Shown: positions 16,726-26,008, counted from the stretch's first letter. The stretch is 64,000 nucleotides of DNA from JABWAM01 sp964653025 (GCA_964653025.1 CAZZBZ010000006.1:7186-71185), one strand, 5' to 3'. Made by a program: numbers and translations. Notes: generated by a model from the letters alone, not told the origin.

Positions 16726-16738
16726 CGACGCCTTTGCG

Positions 16739-17578
16739 TCAGCGACTTTTCCGTCCCCAGGTTAACGGACGAGGCATGCCGTCATCCATGGTGAGGTGGG
16801 TGCTCCGGTAAACTGCCGGGCTGGTGTGGAATACCTTTCGGAAGGCCCGCGTGAACGGATGGACGGAGCAATAGCCGCTGAGTTCTGCAATCCTCTTGAT
16901 AGGAACCGGTTGCGAGGCGGTGAGTGCCGTGGCCGCCGCGCGCATCAGTTGATCGAGCAGAAAGCGGCGAGGGGACATGCCAAGCACCAGGCGAAAACTC
17001 CTCGAAAAATGCGCCGTGGAGAGGTGGCATGCCCTCGCCATGGCGCCCACGGTCCAGCGCTCCTGGGGGCACATGATGATCTTCTCAAGGAGCGGAAACA
17101 GTTGTGCCCGGAAAGGACTGAGTTCCACGGGTTGCCTGGGGCTTTCTGGCGTCCGCTGGGGAATTTCGGCGAGTGCCAGGGTGATGGCCGCATCCACCTG
17201 CTGGTGGATTAATGATCCCCCTTTGAGAAACCTTGCCCCAACGAGATTCAGGATCGCCCGCAGGGCGGGGGAGGCGCGGAACCTCTGAAAGGAGTGTCGT
17301 ACTAGGGCCCAGAACGGTGGGGCAAGGTGAAATTTGAAGGATGCGTGCCGATGGCATGACTTCGAGGTAAACGCATGTCGGAGCAGGGGAGGGATCAACC
17401 AACCATCACCAGGACGGCCGTCGAAAGGCGGATGGCCTTCGATGAACACCGTGGTTCTTCCCTCGAGGAGGATGTCGAGTTGGAAGTAATGATGGAGGTG
17501 CTGCCGCATCTGGTAGCCCTCGGGAGGAATCGTCGCAAAGTCCACTCTCACGATTTCGGTGACCACAGGACCATGCAT
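16739..17578 (-). CDS. AraC-family transcriptional regulator
   Basis: 279 residues from ATG 17578; a TTG at 17602 is an alternative start. The N-terminal cupin-like sensing domain (QMRQHLHHYFQLDILLEGRT, PGDGWLIPPLLRH) precedes two helix-turn-helix units: WTVGAMARACHLSTAHFSRS with FRLVLGMSPRRFLLDQLMRA, and PIKRIAELSGYCSVHPFTRA with FRKVFHTSPAVYR, the standard AraC signature. It is divergent from the Gfo/Idh gene at 17708 and followed on its own strand by the pseudopilin-led cluster. Regulators of this architecture sense sugars or sugar acids. The repeated 16-base sequences at 16710 and 17638 are its likely sites. Confidence 0.9.
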   Translation of the reverse strand: MHGPVVTEIVRVDFATIPPEGYQMRQHLHHYFQLDILLEGRTTVFIEGHPPFDGRPGDGWLIPPLLRHAFTSKSCHRHASFKFHLAPPFWALVRHSFQRFRASPALRAILNLVGARFLKGGSLIHQQVDAAITLALAEIPQRTPESPRQPVELSPFRAQLFPLLEKIIMCPQERWTVGAMARACHLSTAHFSRSFRLVLGMSPRRFLLDQLMRAAATALTASQPVPIKRIAELSGYCSVHPFTRAFRKVFHTSPAVYRSTHLTMDDGMPRPLTWGRKSR

Positions 17579-17637
17579 GGGATGAAGGAGAAGGGGGCAC
17601 AACGTGTAGTTGCTCGCGGGGTCATGCTAGAGAATAA

Positions 17638-17653
17638 AGCAGATTTGGTCAAA
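17638..17653 (+). promoter_or_regulatory. Candidate AraC-family operator, copy 2
   Basis: AGCAGATTTGGTCAAA on the plus strand, identical over 16 bases to the minus-strand sequence at 16710-16725. It ends 54 bases before ATG 17708 of the Gfo/Idh gene and lies about 60 bases upstream of the divergent AraC start, so it could control both. Confidence 0.6.
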
Positions 17654-17707
17654 TCCGTGGTCGCCCGCGACAAAGACGAACCACGGGGATTCGTTCAAAG
17701 TAGCGGG

Positions 17708-18679
17708 ATGAACACCGTTCCTGTCGCACTGATCGGTTGCGGAAAGCTGGGGCGCGTCCACGCCGAATGCCTTGCTCGGATTCCCGAAGCACGGTTGGTC
17801 GCCTACGCGGACGTGTCGGAGGAGGCCGCCAAGGGTTTACTCAAGGATTTTGGAGGCGAATATGCCACCATGGACGTGTCGCGCGTAGTTGGCGACCCGT
17901 CGATTCGGGCGGTCTACATCTGCACGCGGCATGACTCGCACGCCCCTCTGGCGATCGCCGCGGCGCGAGCAGGCAAACATATCCTGATCGAGAAGCCCCT
18001 CGCCCTGACCATCGAGGACTGCGAAAGCGTCGCATTGGAGGTGGCGAAGGCGGGGGTTGTCCTGATGCCTGCGTTCAAGATGCGGTACTACCCGCTCATC
18101 CAGATGGCTCACGAATTCATTCCCGAGCCACAGGTCCTGGTTGGGCAGATGATGTGCGACCGCTGGCCCGAGACCATCTGGCCACAGGACCCGGTCCAGG
18201 GTGGGGGCAACGTTCATAGCCAAGGATGCCATACGACCGACATCCTGCGATATCTGGCGGGCAGCGAACCGAAGCTCCTCTGGGCTGCAGGAGGGGCCCT
18301 TACCCACACGAGACATCCGTGCATTGACCAGTGCGTGGCGACCATCTGCTTTGCAAATGGACACGTGGCGAGTTGGATTCAGGGTGATGCCGCCACGGGA
18401 ATGTTCACCAGCAAGTTCTTCTTCGAGTTGTTCGGCAACAATGGTCGTAGCGTCCAGCTTCACGATCGCCTGAAGAAGGCGGTGTTCTTCGATGGCAAGA
18501 AGACCTGGACGGAGGAACGCGGGGAGGAAGAGGGGTTCTTTCTCGAAAACCGGGAATTCATCTCCGCCATCCTCGAAGAACGGAAACCGGCCCTTGACGT
18601 CCATGACGGGATCCAAGCCACTCGCATCGTGCTTGCCGCCGAACGCGCGATCCGCACGGGAATCGTCCAGAAACTGTGA
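17708..18679 (+). CDS. Gfo/Idh/MocA family oxidoreductase
   Basis: 323 residues from ATG 17708; upstream in-frame starts would read through the operator and the divergent AraC gene. The N-terminal Rossmann motif is complete (VALIGCGKLGRVHAECLARI, fitting GxGxxG), followed by the catalytic EKPLALT motif (Lys of EKP near residue 95) and CTRHDSHAPLAIAAARAGKH. The mid-region ends in QGCHTTDILRYLAG, where His could serve as the catalytic acid/base. The C-terminus (DGIQATRIVLAAERAIRTG) is typical. It likely oxidises a sugar or cyclitol with NAD(P). It is divergent from araC and apparently shares its operator, so it probably belongs to the same pathway as the leftward cluster. Confidence 0.85.
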   Translation: MNTVPVALIGCGKLGRVHAECLARIPEARLVAYADVSEEAAKGLLKDFGGEYATMDVSRVVGDPSIRAVYICTRHDSHAPLAIAAARAGKHILIEKPLALTIEDCESVALEVAKAGVVLMPAFKMRYYPLIQMAHEFIPEPQVLVGQMMCDRWPETIWPQDPVQGGGNVHSQGCHTTDILRYLAGSEPKLLWAAGGALTHTRHPCIDQCVATICFANGHVASWIQGDAATGMFTSKFFFELFGNNGRSVQLHDRLKKAVFFDGKKTWTEERGEEEGFFLENREFISAILEERKPALDVHDGIQATRIVLAAERAIRTGIVQKL

Positions 18680-18790
18680 GGTTCCGGGGAAGCTTCCTCG
18701 CACACATCCAACCTAGGGAAAACTCGCGAGAGCCTGTCCTTGCTGGGGCGGCAGGAATCAACCGGCCAGGGCCACACCATTGGGCTTGGC

Positions 18791-19207
18791 CTAATCGCCG
18801 ATGATCTTCACGAGGGCCCGCTTGCGGCGCCGTCCGTCGAACTCGCCGTAGAAGATCTGCTCCCAGGGGCCGAAATCGAGGCGACCCTGGGAGATCGCCA
18901 CAACGACCTCGCGGCCCATGATCGTGCGCTTCAGGTGGGCATCGGCGTTGTCCTCGGCCCCGTTGTGGGCGTACTGGGAGTGCGGCTTCTCGGGCGCCAG
19001 CTTCTCGAGCCACTTTTCGAAATCGGCGCGGAGACCGCGTTCGTTATCATTGACGAACACGCTGGCGGTGATGTGCATCGCGTTGACCAGGACCAGGCCC
19101 TCGCGGATGGCGCTGTCGCGGAGGCATTGTTCGACCTGCGGGGTGATGTTCACGAGCCCGCAGCGTGACGGGATCTCGAACCAGAGTTCCTTTCGGTAGC
19201 TCTTCAT
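18791..19207 (-). CDS. YjbQ/UPF0047 family protein
   Basis: 138 residues, the usual size. Family blocks: GLVNITPQVEQCL, GLVLVNAMHITASVFVNDNE, ADFEKWLEKLAP, AHLKRTIMGREVVVAISQG, LDFGPWEQIFYGEFDGRRRK. The conserved His of the NAMHIT segment and the GPWEQIFYGEFDG loop are present. Members form compact trimers, and some have weak thiamine-phosphate synthase activity; the true role is debated. It sits alone and convergent with the Gfo/Idh gene. The thiH gene elsewhere in the window is not close enough to imply shared regulation. Confidence 0.9.
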   Translation of the reverse strand: MKSYRKELWFEIPSRCGLVNITPQVEQCLRDSAIREGLVLVNAMHITASVFVNDNERGLRADFEKWLEKLAPEKPHSQYAHNGAEDNADAHLKRTIMGREVVVAISQGRLDFGPWEQIFYGEFDGRRRKRALVKIIGD

Positions 19208-19516
19208 GGTTTTGGGAAACTAAAGGGTTGGGGGGGTGACGGGTCGAGGACCCACGCGGGTTTCGGATTCCTTCCTCTTCCTTCAACCTCGCAAGGGCCT
19301 TCTGCACTACATGCCACCTCCAACTCAGTCCCCCTCTGAAAACTCCCAGACTCCCTCACCCCTCACGGGGGGAGATATTTTCACCCTCGCTCAAACTGCG
19401 GAACTTGGGCTAGAAGCCGGAGGTGGACAATACCCCAAGGTTCCCTTATCCTTCCGCCTGTTATTGAGTGGTCCGTGGGCGCGCCACAGTGCGACGCGGG
19501 CCGCCGAGGAGGTTAC
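19208..19516. other. 309-base gap between yjbQ-like gene and accB
   Basis: Divergent intergenic region. It must hold the promoters of both flanking genes, but I see no convincing -35/-10 pair. A GC-rich direct repeat of the type CCCTCACCCCTCACGGGGGG is present around 19355-19375. A strong Shine-Dalgarno sequence GAGGAGG at 19507-19513 fixes the accB start. No coding frame or RNA gene is supported. Confidence 0.5.
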
Positions 19517-20005
19517 GTGGAACTCAAAGAAATCAAGGCGATCATTGACCTGATGAAGCGCAACGGGCTCACGGAGTTTGAACTCGAGCGCGACAATCAA
19601 AAGATCCGCATCCGCCGGGGGGCGGACGGGTCTTTCCAATCCATTTCTCCCGCGGGCGGAGTCGGGCATTCCGTGGCCGTCCCCGCACCCCAGGTCGCCC
19701 TCCCGGTTTCCGCGGTTCCCGTAGCGTCGGTCCTTGCGTCTGCCGCGCCCGATCTCAAGGAGATCAAGTCGCCGATGGTCGGCACATTCTACCGGTCCCC
19801 TTCGCCCGACGCCCCGCCCTACGTGGAGATTGGCCAGACGGTCACCGAGGACACCGTGGTCTGTCTCATCGAGGCGATGAAGGTGATGAACGAGATCAAG
19901 GCCGAGGCCTCGGGTGTGATCGCCGAGATCTGTGTCGAGAACGTCAAGCCCGTGGAGTTTGGCAAACCCCTTTTCCGTCTTCGAACGCTTTCCGTAGCCA
20001 AATAG
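19517..20005 (+). CDS. accB: Biotin carboxyl carrier protein of acetyl-CoA carboxylase
   Basis: 162 residues from GTG at 19517, chosen because GAGGAGG lies 3 bases upstream and the protein then starts with the AccB-typical ELKEIKAIIDLMKRNGLTEF. A Pro/Ala/Val-rich linker follows, then the biotinyl domain: EIKSPMVGTFYRSPSPDAPP, then CLIEAMKVMNEIKAE with biotinylated Lys in the EAMKVMNE motif, and a GKPLFRL end. It carries the carboxybiotin between AccC and the carboxyltransferase, the first step of fatty acid synthesis. accC begins 6 bases after the stop, so they form an operon. Confidence 0.96.
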   Translation: MELKEIKAIIDLMKRNGLTEFELERDNQKIRIRRGADGSFQSISPAGGVGHSVAVPAPQVALPVSAVPVASVLASAAPDLKEIKSPMVGTFYRSPSPDAPPYVEIGQTVTEDTVVCLIEAMKVMNEIKAEASGVIAEICVENVKPVEFGKPLFRLRTLSVAK

Positions 20006-20011
20006 TCGGCC

Positions 20012-21376
20012 ATGTTCCAGAAGGTCCTCATCGCCAACCGCGGCGAAATTGCACTGCGCGTGATCCGCGCGTGCCGCGATCTCGGTATCCCCACGCTGGC
20101 GGTTTACTCGGACGTGGACGTGGACTGCCTTCACGTCCAGTTTGCCGACGAGGCGATCTGCATCGGCAGCGCGCCGGCCACCGAGAGTTATCTCAAGATC
20201 GACCGCATTATCTCCGCCGCGGAGGTGGGGGACGTGGACGCCATCCACCCGGGGTACGGTTTTCTTGCCGAGAATGCGCACTTTGCGGACATCTGCGAGA
20301 ACTGCAACATCAAGTTCATCGGTCCCGGCGCCGGGGCGATGCGTGCGATGGGGGACAAGGCACGGGCCCGCGAATCCGCCCGCAAGGCGGGCATCCCCGT
20401 GGTTCCCGGGAGCGACGGGGTGCTCGACAACGAGCAGGAGGCGCTCCGTGCCGCGAAGAAGCTCGGCTATCCCGTGATGATCAAGGCGGTGGCCGGGGGA
20501 GGGGGGCGCGGGATGCGCATCGCGCACAACGACGTCAGCCTGGTCCAGGGCTTTTTCACCGCGAAGGCGGAAGCGGAGAGGGCCTTCAACAACCCCGGGC
20601 TTTATCTCGAGAAATTGATCGAGAACCCCCACCACATCGAGTTTCAGATTCTTGCGGACGAGCATGGACATATCGTGCATTTCGGGGAGCGCGAGTGCAG
20701 CATTCAGCGTCGTCACCAGAAGCTCATCGAGGAATGCCCGTCGCCCTTTCTGACGGCCGACCTCCGCAAGAAGATGGGTAAGGCCGCGGTGCGCCTCGCC
20801 CAGGCGGTTTCCTACACCAGTGCGGGGACCATTGAGTTTCTTGTGGACGGGAAGGGGAATTTTTACTTTCTCGAGATGAACACCCGCATCCAGGTGGAGC
20901 ATCCCGTCACCGAGGAGGTCTTTGGGGTGGACCTTGTGAAGTGGCAGATCCGAGCGGCGGCGGGGGAGAAGTTGGGGTTCGACCAGGATGACCTGAAGCC
21001 ACGGGGCGCCGCGATCGAGTGCCGGGTAAACGCGGAGGATTCCGAGCGGAACTTCATGCCTTCAGCGGGCAGGATTGAACTCTTCTGCCCCCCGGGCGGA
21101 TGCGGCGTGCGCGTGGATTCCCACGCCTACAGCGGTTACCACATGCCGCCGAACTATGACTCGCTCCTGGCAAAGATCATCACCCGCGGGTCGGATCGCG
21201 AGGAGGCGCTCACCCGCATGCGACGTGCGCTCGACGAGTGCCTGTTCAAGGGCGTCAAGACCACGATCCCCGTGTCCAAGATGGTTTTGCGCGATCCGAA
21301 CTTCCGCCGAGGCCAGTACGATTTGGGATTCCTGCCCGCCCTCCTGAAAAACGGCCATGGCGACGGGGTGGAGTAG
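20012..21376 (+). CDS. accC: Biotin carboxylase of acetyl-CoA carboxylase
   Basis: 454 residues, full length. Markers: MFQKVLIANRGEIALRVIRA, AVYSDVDVD, AIHPGYGFLAENA, the ATP-grasp glycine loop VAGGGGRGMRI, ERECSIQRRHQKLIEE, GTIEFLVDGKGNFYFLEMNT and RIQVEHPVTEEV with catalytic Glu and Arg residues, and GAAIECRVNAED. It carboxylates the biotin on AccB using ATP and bicarbonate. It is directly downstream of accB. The carboxyltransferase genes accA/accD are not in this window. Confidence 0.97.
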   Translation: MFQKVLIANRGEIALRVIRACRDLGIPTLAVYSDVDVDCLHVQFADEAICIGSAPATESYLKIDRIISAAEVGDVDAIHPGYGFLAENAHFADICENCNIKFIGPGAGAMRAMGDKARARESARKAGIPVVPGSDGVLDNEQEALRAAKKLGYPVMIKAVAGGGGRGMRIAHNDVSLVQGFFTAKAEAERAFNNPGLYLEKLIENPHHIEFQILADEHGHIVHFGERECSIQRRHQKLIEECPSPFLTADLRKKMGKAAVRLAQAVSYTSAGTIEFLVDGKGNFYFLEMNTRIQVEHPVTEEVFGVDLVKWQIRAAAGEKLGFDQDDLKPRGAAIECRVNAEDSERNFMPSAGRIELFCPPGGCGVRVDSHAYSGYHMPPNYDSLLAKIITRGSDREEALTRMRRALDECLFKGVKTTIPVSKMVLRDPNFRRGQYDLGFLPALLKNGHGDGVE

Positions 21377-21493
21377 TCCCTTTGTCGCTCGCGAGAAAAT
21401 TCCAACGTCGGACTTGCGCGACGGCGGGCTTTCTCCTAATTCAACGCGCATTCGCGCGGCTTATCGCGCGGTTTTAAATCAACAAGAACTTTC

Positions 21494-22522
21494 ATGAGCA
21501 TCAAAAGACTCGCCATGCTGACCGGTGGGGGCGACTGCCCCGGCCTGAACCCCGTAATCCGTGCCGTGACTCGCCGCGCCCTGCAGGAGGGGTACGAGGT
21601 GCTTGGTATTCGCAACGGCTGGAAGGGGATGATCGAAAAGAACTTTATTTCGCTCGACCGCCTTGCAATCGCGGGAATCCTTCACCGCGGCGGCACCATC
21701 CTGGGGACCTCCCGCACCAACCCCCGCAAGATGCCCGGCGCCGTCCAGAAAATCTTTGATAACTTCAAGGATCTGAAACTCGACGTCCTCATCGCCATCG
21801 GGGGGGACGATACCCTTGGCGTGGCCTACGACCTCCACACGAAGGGTCTCGCCACGATCGGGGTGCCGAAGACCATCGACAATGACCTTCCCGGCACCGA
21901 CTACACTTTCGGTTTTGACACCGCGGTGAATATTGCCATGGAGGCCATCGACCGCCTCCACACCACGGCGGAATCGCACAATCGGGTGCTGGTCGTCGAG
22001 TTGATGGGGCGCAACGCGGGCTGGATCACCCTCCACGCCGGGATCGCCGGCGGGGCAGACTACATCCTCCTTCCCGAGTTTCCGAAGAGCATGAAGGAAG
22101 TGGGCGAGGTTCTCAAAAAGCGCCACGCGGGCGGCCGCTCCTTCAGCATCGTCGCCGTCTCCGAGGGCTTCAAGATCGAGGGCGAGGAAATCACCCAGAA
22201 CCATGAGAAGGATGCCTTTGGTCATGTCCGGCTCGGTGGCGTGGGCGAGCGCGTGGCCAAGCAGATTGAGAAGCACACCGGCTTTGAGACCCGCTCCGTC
22301 GTCCTCGGTCACCTCCAGCGTGGCGGTGTGCCCACGGCCTACGACCGCGTGCTCGGCACGCGCTACGGCCTCAAGGCGGTCGAACTCGCGATGAAGGGCC
22401 AGTTTGGGAAGATGGTGGCCCTCCGTGGCACCGAGATCGTGGCGATCGACCTGCAGGCGGTCACCAAGACAAAGGTGGTCAGCAAGGAACTCTACGAGGA
22501 AGCCCAGGTCTTCTTCGGCTGA
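21494..22522 (+). CDS. 6-phosphofructokinase, probably pyrophosphate-dependent
   Basis: 342 residues. PFK family blocks: LAMLTGGGDCPGLNPVIRAV, IAIGGDDTLG, GVPKTIDNDLPGTDYTFGFD, VVELMGRNAGWITLHAG and VLGHLQRGGVPTAYDR. Asp106 in GGDD replaces the Gly of the ATP-type GGDG motif, and Lys precedes TIDND where ATP enzymes have Gly. Both changes are established markers of pyrophosphate use in this family. The reaction is then fructose-6-phosphate plus PPi to fructose-1,6-bisphosphate, reversible. It is monocistronic: 117 bases after accC and followed by a large hairpin at 22549-22588. Confidence 0.92.
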   Translation: MSIKRLAMLTGGGDCPGLNPVIRAVTRRALQEGYEVLGIRNGWKGMIEKNFISLDRLAIAGILHRGGTILGTSRTNPRKMPGAVQKIFDNFKDLKLDVLIAIGGDDTLGVAYDLHTKGLATIGVPKTIDNDLPGTDYTFGFDTAVNIAMEAIDRLHTTAESHNRVLVVELMGRNAGWITLHAGIAGGADYILLPEFPKSMKEVGEVLKKRHAGGRSFSIVAVSEGFKIEGEEITQNHEKDAFGHVRLGGVGERVAKQIEKHTGFETRSVVLGHLQRGGVPTAYDRVLGTRYGLKAVELAMKGQFGKMVALRGTEIVAIDLQAVTKTKVVSKELYEEAQVFFG

Positions 22523-22548
22523 GGTTTCGCGACGAGAATATCGGTCCT

Positions 22549-22588
22549 GATCGGATGGGGGGCGCAATCCTCGCGCCCCCCTCCGATC
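22549..22588. terminator. Large GC-rich hairpin between convergent genes
   Basis: A 17-base left arm (22549-22565) pairs with a 16-base right arm (22573-22588) with a single bulged T and a 7-base loop. The core is GGGGGGCGC/GCGCCCCCC. It lies 27 bases after the PFK stop and 84 bases before the end of the exosortase gene. There is no T-run on either strand, so it is more likely a structural or bidirectional terminator-like element than a classical intrinsic terminator. Confidence 0.6.
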
Positions 22589-22671
22589 ACTCGTGGCCGT
22601 GCCAAGCGCGTGGATGCCGCAGAAAACCCCCGGCAAACCACCCTGCGCCCGATCCGTGCTTCGCCGCGCGG

Positions 22672-24198
22672 TCAGCGCCGCTCGACCAACATGGGGCCGA
22701 CGAGTTTCTGGAAGGAAAGGGCCGCCGCCGCCATGTCGCCTCCGCCGTCGGAGGTGGCCTGCAGGATCTGGAGGCCGAGGTGGCGGCGTCCCTCGATGGC
22801 GGCGCGCCAGCGGTTGCGGTGGGTGAACTCCAACTCGGGGAGTCGGCCCGGTGCGGTTTCCCAGCGGCAGAGGAAAAGCGCCAGCGGCCGTCCCTCGCGC
22901 GTAAATCGGTAGGGCAGGCAGGGGAGACGCAACTGCCCAGACGAAAGAGTCAGTGGGGTCCCCATGTGGTCCAGTCGCCAGCCCGCTGAGGGAAGACAGC
23001 CCTCCGGCACGTGGAGATCGGAGATGCGCGACACGTCTTGTCCCGCGCTCCAGTGAAAGAGATGAACCTGCCAGGTTTGCCCGTCGGGTGTTCGTATTTC
23101 CCTGGCTTGAAGTTCATCGCAGTGCAGGCGCTCACGGATCCGACGGGGGATTTCCATGGGGCGGACGATGCCCGGTGCGCGTGACCAGTCCAGGGTCCAC
23201 GAGGGGCTTGGGAGAAGGTCCCGCTCGTGGGCTCGATACCATGCCCCGGTGAGGACCTCGACCGCGATCAGCCATGCGAGGCCGGCGGCGGCGGCGAGGG
23301 CGGGGATGCGGCGAGGAGACCGCGACGGGTCAGGTGAGGGGGGAGATGGGGCAGGAGTTTCCCAGCGCGCAGAGAGCCAGCCGAGGACTGCGAAGCACGG
23401 GATGAGGACCGTGAAGCCGGCGGGATCATGCCATCCCTCCACGGCCGAGGGGCCATGCCTTGCGGCGATCCAGGCAAGGGAAAATGAACGCAGGAAGTTC
23501 ATCGCCAACGCGAGCGGGAGGCCGAGGGCAACCAGGGCCGCACGGTGACGGGGGCCAAGGCGAGACCATTCGCCGAGGAGGAGGGCGACCATCAAGGTTG
23601 CGTGGAGGGAGCGAACCCCGCTGCACGCTTCCTCGATGCCAACGAATCCGGCGACCATCTCGATGACGCTGCCCTGCTGGACACACGCGATGCCAAGCCA
23701 GTTCAAGGCATCCACCGTGATGGCCGTCACGCTTTCCATGAGCCCCTGGGTGAGTGGGGCCTCGATTCGAGCCGGCCAGGGGACCGCAAGGAGGGGGAAG
23801 AACGCGGGGAAGGCAAAGTGGCCCAACCATGGACGGCCCCCGGCGCGATGGACCACGAGGAGGGTTAGTCCGAGCACGATGATCGCGAGGGCGATGTTTG
23901 CGAGGCGCCACTCGCCGTTGGCCTCGAGGAGGATGCGGAGGGGAAGGAGGGTCAGTCCGAGCAGGGTGACCGCGATCCAGAAAACGGCCTTCCCGTGTGC
24001 GGTTGGGACGGGCTCGGGGCGGGTGTTCCAGCGTCTCCATGTGAGGAGGATCGCAAGGGGGGGCACGAACCATCCGAAGCTGTACTGCGGATTGATCGAC
24101 CACTCTCCTCGCAGGCGCTCAAAGAGAAGAACCCAGAGTCCGGTGAGGCATGCCCACCGCAGCAAACTTGCAAGGCGCGGAAAAAGAAGAGGGGGCAC
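22672..24198 (-). CDS. Exosortase with C-terminal EpsI-like domain
   Basis: 508 residues from GTG 24198. About eight hydrophobic segments carry the exosortase catalytic triad: Cys192 in GIEEACSGVRSLHA, Arg237 in MNFLRSF and His257 in WHDPAG. After residue 290 a further membrane helix leads to a soluble domain (SRISDLHVPEGCLPSAGW) resembling the EpsI/DUF3485 partner domain fused to many exosortases. These cysteine proteases/transpeptidases cleave PEP-CTERM signals at the inner membrane and help anchor or export surface proteins. It is the last gene of an operon with a TPR protein, a PEP-CTERM protein and an ABC-F ATPase; PEP-CTERM substrates are also at 445, 9371 and 26009. Confidence 0.92.
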   Translation of the reverse strand: MPPLLFPRLASLLRWACLTGLWVLLFERLRGEWSINPQYSFGWFVPPLAILLTWRRWNTRPEPVPTAHGKAVFWIAVTLLGLTLLPLRILLEANGEWRLANIALAIIVLGLTLLVVHRAGGRPWLGHFAFPAFFPLLAVPWPARIEAPLTQGLMESVTAITVDALNWLGIACVQQGSVIEMVAGFVGIEEACSGVRSLHATLMVALLLGEWSRLGPRHRAALVALGLPLALAMNFLRSFSLAWIAARHGPSAVEGWHDPAGFTVLIPCFAVLGWLSARWETPAPSPPSPDPSRSPRRIPALAAAAGLAWLIAVEVLTGAWYRAHERDLLPSPSWTLDWSRAPGIVRPMEIPRRIRERLHCDELQAREIRTPDGQTWQVHLFHWSAGQDVSRISDLHVPEGCLPSAGWRLDHMGTPLTLSSGQLRLPCLPYRFTREGRPLALFLCRWETAPGRLPELEFTHRNRWRAAIEGRRHLGLQILQATSDGGGDMAAAALSFQKLVGPMLVERR

Positions 24199-24219
24199 CG
24201 AGAGGGAAGGGGGAAATCG

Positions 24220-25956
24220 TTATGGGGCGATTGGACGGTCGCTTCGCGGGGCGGGGGATGGGGTGCGGGCTCCTGCACGGTAGGAGGCGAGGAGTCGCTT
24301 CTCTTCGGGCTTGAGCTTCTTTTCGTCGAGCGAGGCGAGGAGTTTCTCCGCATCGGCACGGCGGCCGGCGCCGGCGAGGATGAGGGCGTGGTTGAGTTTT
24401 ACGCTCGGGTGGTTAAGGACGGCGGGCGGGAGTTTTTCGTAGATCCTGAGGGCCTCGCCGGGTTTCTCCTGTCGATAGAGAGAAAAGCCGTAGGTGACGG
24501 CCGCGGCGGGGTGGCGGGAGGTGGCGCGGTAGACCATCTCCGCGAGCGTGGCGGCGCGTTCGGGGCTGTCGTTGAAGAGGAGGTCGAGCGCGGCGAGGTC
24601 GTTCGCGACGGCGAGGTCGCTTGGCGCGCGCTCATGGAGTTCGAGGAGGACGCCGCGGAGCTTGTCCTGCCGGTGGGTGCGGAGGTAGATGCCAACAAGT
24701 CGTCCGAGGCCGAGTTCCGGGGAGACCGGGCCGCTGGCGATTTCGCGGCAGAGGCCCTCGGCCTCGGGCTCCCATCCCCAGCGGATGGCAAGGTTGGCGA
24801 GGATCAGTTGCTGCGGGAGGCTCTTTGCGGTAAGCCCTCGCGCCACGCCCCAGTGCTTGTCGAACATCGGGGAACGGGTGGCGCGGGCGAGGTGGGCGAG
24901 GAGGGCGCTGCGCAAGTACTCGAGGGGAGGGATTGTGGAATCACGGAGGAGGCCATCCAATGCCTTCCAGTCCTTGAGCTGCATGAGGGCCTCGGCCTTG
25001 ATGAAGTAGAGCATCGAGTCGCGGTCGGTGCGTCCGCCGGCCCGTGCGAGGAGGTCGAGTGCCTCGCGGGCCTTGCCGCGCCCCAGGTGCCAGACCAGGA
25101 TCTGGGCGAGGGCGGACGGGTCGGAAACGGCCTGCTGCTCGTAGCGTGCGATTTCCTCGGCGGCCCCGGGCGGATCGATGAGGCGGCGGATCTCGATGGC
25201 TTGGAGGCGTTCTTCCCAGGAGAGCGCGGCGTGGCGGGCGAGCTGGTCCCAGCATTTCAGGCTTTCGGCGGGTTTCTCCTCTCGGCGGTAGTGGAACGCA
25301 AGGTTGCGCAGGGCCGTGCGCCCGAAGTCGGGATCGGCCACCCATTGTTGGACCTCCTTTTTCGCGCGTTCACGCGTGGCGGGGTCTGGGGAGAAGAGGC
25401 CGACGCAGGCGAGGTTGAAGCGGTGGCGCGGCTGGTCCGGCTCCGTGGATTGGAGTTCGCCCATCAAGCGACCAGCCTCGCGAAAGTTTCCCCGGGCAAG
25501 GGCGCAACCGGCGGCGGCCGTGAGCCATGCGGGGTCTTTGTGAAACCCGGCGGGCAGGGCGCGCAGGAGCGCTTCGGCCTCGTCCACCTTGCCGAAGCGC
25601 AGGGATGCCTGGGCGACCTCGAGGGCGCGGCGGGGGTTGTTAGGTTCCGCTTGGAGCACGTTGCGCCACCAGAGCATGGCGAAGGGCTCGCCGACCCGCG
25701 TGGCGAGCACGGCCATGGCGCGGTTCTCCTCGATGCCCTGGGGATCATAACGCAGGGCCTGGCGGATCGTGAGCGAGGCCTCGAGCAGGCGGTCCTTCTC
25801 CATCAGGCTCATCGCGTGACGGGTGAGGAGGCCCCCCCGCCAATGCTTGTAGCGCAGTTTGGCGGAGGGATAGGTCGCGACGAGCACGGCAACGACCGCG
25901 GCGAAGGCCACGACGTAAGAAAAAGAGTAGAGGGAGAAAGGGGCTTTTGGCTTCAC
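24220..25956 (-). CDS. TPR-repeat membrane protein of the exosortase operon
   Basis: 578 residues from GTG 25956. An N-terminal membrane helix (SYVVAFAAVVAVLVATYPSA) is followed by helical tetratricopeptide-like repeats over the whole length (ALEVAQASLRFGKVDEAEAL, AVTYGFSLYRQEKPGEALRI). Long helices and conserved Ala/Gly positions fit TPR solenoids. It is a paralog of the partial gene at the left edge. It lies 52 bases downstream of a PEP-CTERM gene and 21 bases upstream of the exosortase, so it is likely a partner or scaffold in surface-protein sorting. That role is inferred from position. Confidence 0.8.
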   Translation of the reverse strand: MKPKAPFSLYSFSYVVAFAAVVAVLVATYPSAKLRYKHWRGGLLTRHAMSLMEKDRLLEASLTIRQALRYDPQGIEENRAMAVLATRVGEPFAMLWWRNVLQAEPNNPRRALEVAQASLRFGKVDEAEALLRALPAGFHKDPAWLTAAAGCALARGNFREAGRLMGELQSTEPDQPRHRFNLACVGLFSPDPATRERAKKEVQQWVADPDFGRTALRNLAFHYRREEKPAESLKCWDQLARHAALSWEERLQAIEIRRLIDPPGAAEEIARYEQQAVSDPSALAQILVWHLGRGKAREALDLLARAGGRTDRDSMLYFIKAEALMQLKDWKALDGLLRDSTIPPLEYLRSALLAHLARATRSPMFDKHWGVARGLTAKSLPQQLILANLAIRWGWEPEAEGLCREIASGPVSPELGLGRLVGIYLRTHRQDKLRGVLLELHERAPSDLAVANDLAALDLLFNDSPERAATLAEMVYRATSRHPAAAVTYGFSLYRQEKPGEALRIYEKLPPAVLNHPSVKLNHALILAGAGRRADAEKLLASLDEKKLKPEEKRLLASYRAGARTPSPAPRSDRPIAP

Positions 25957-26008
25957 GTCCAGCGGGCAGGATGGTGCCGGTGCAGGTTATCCAAGGGAAG
26001 CGGGCCGA

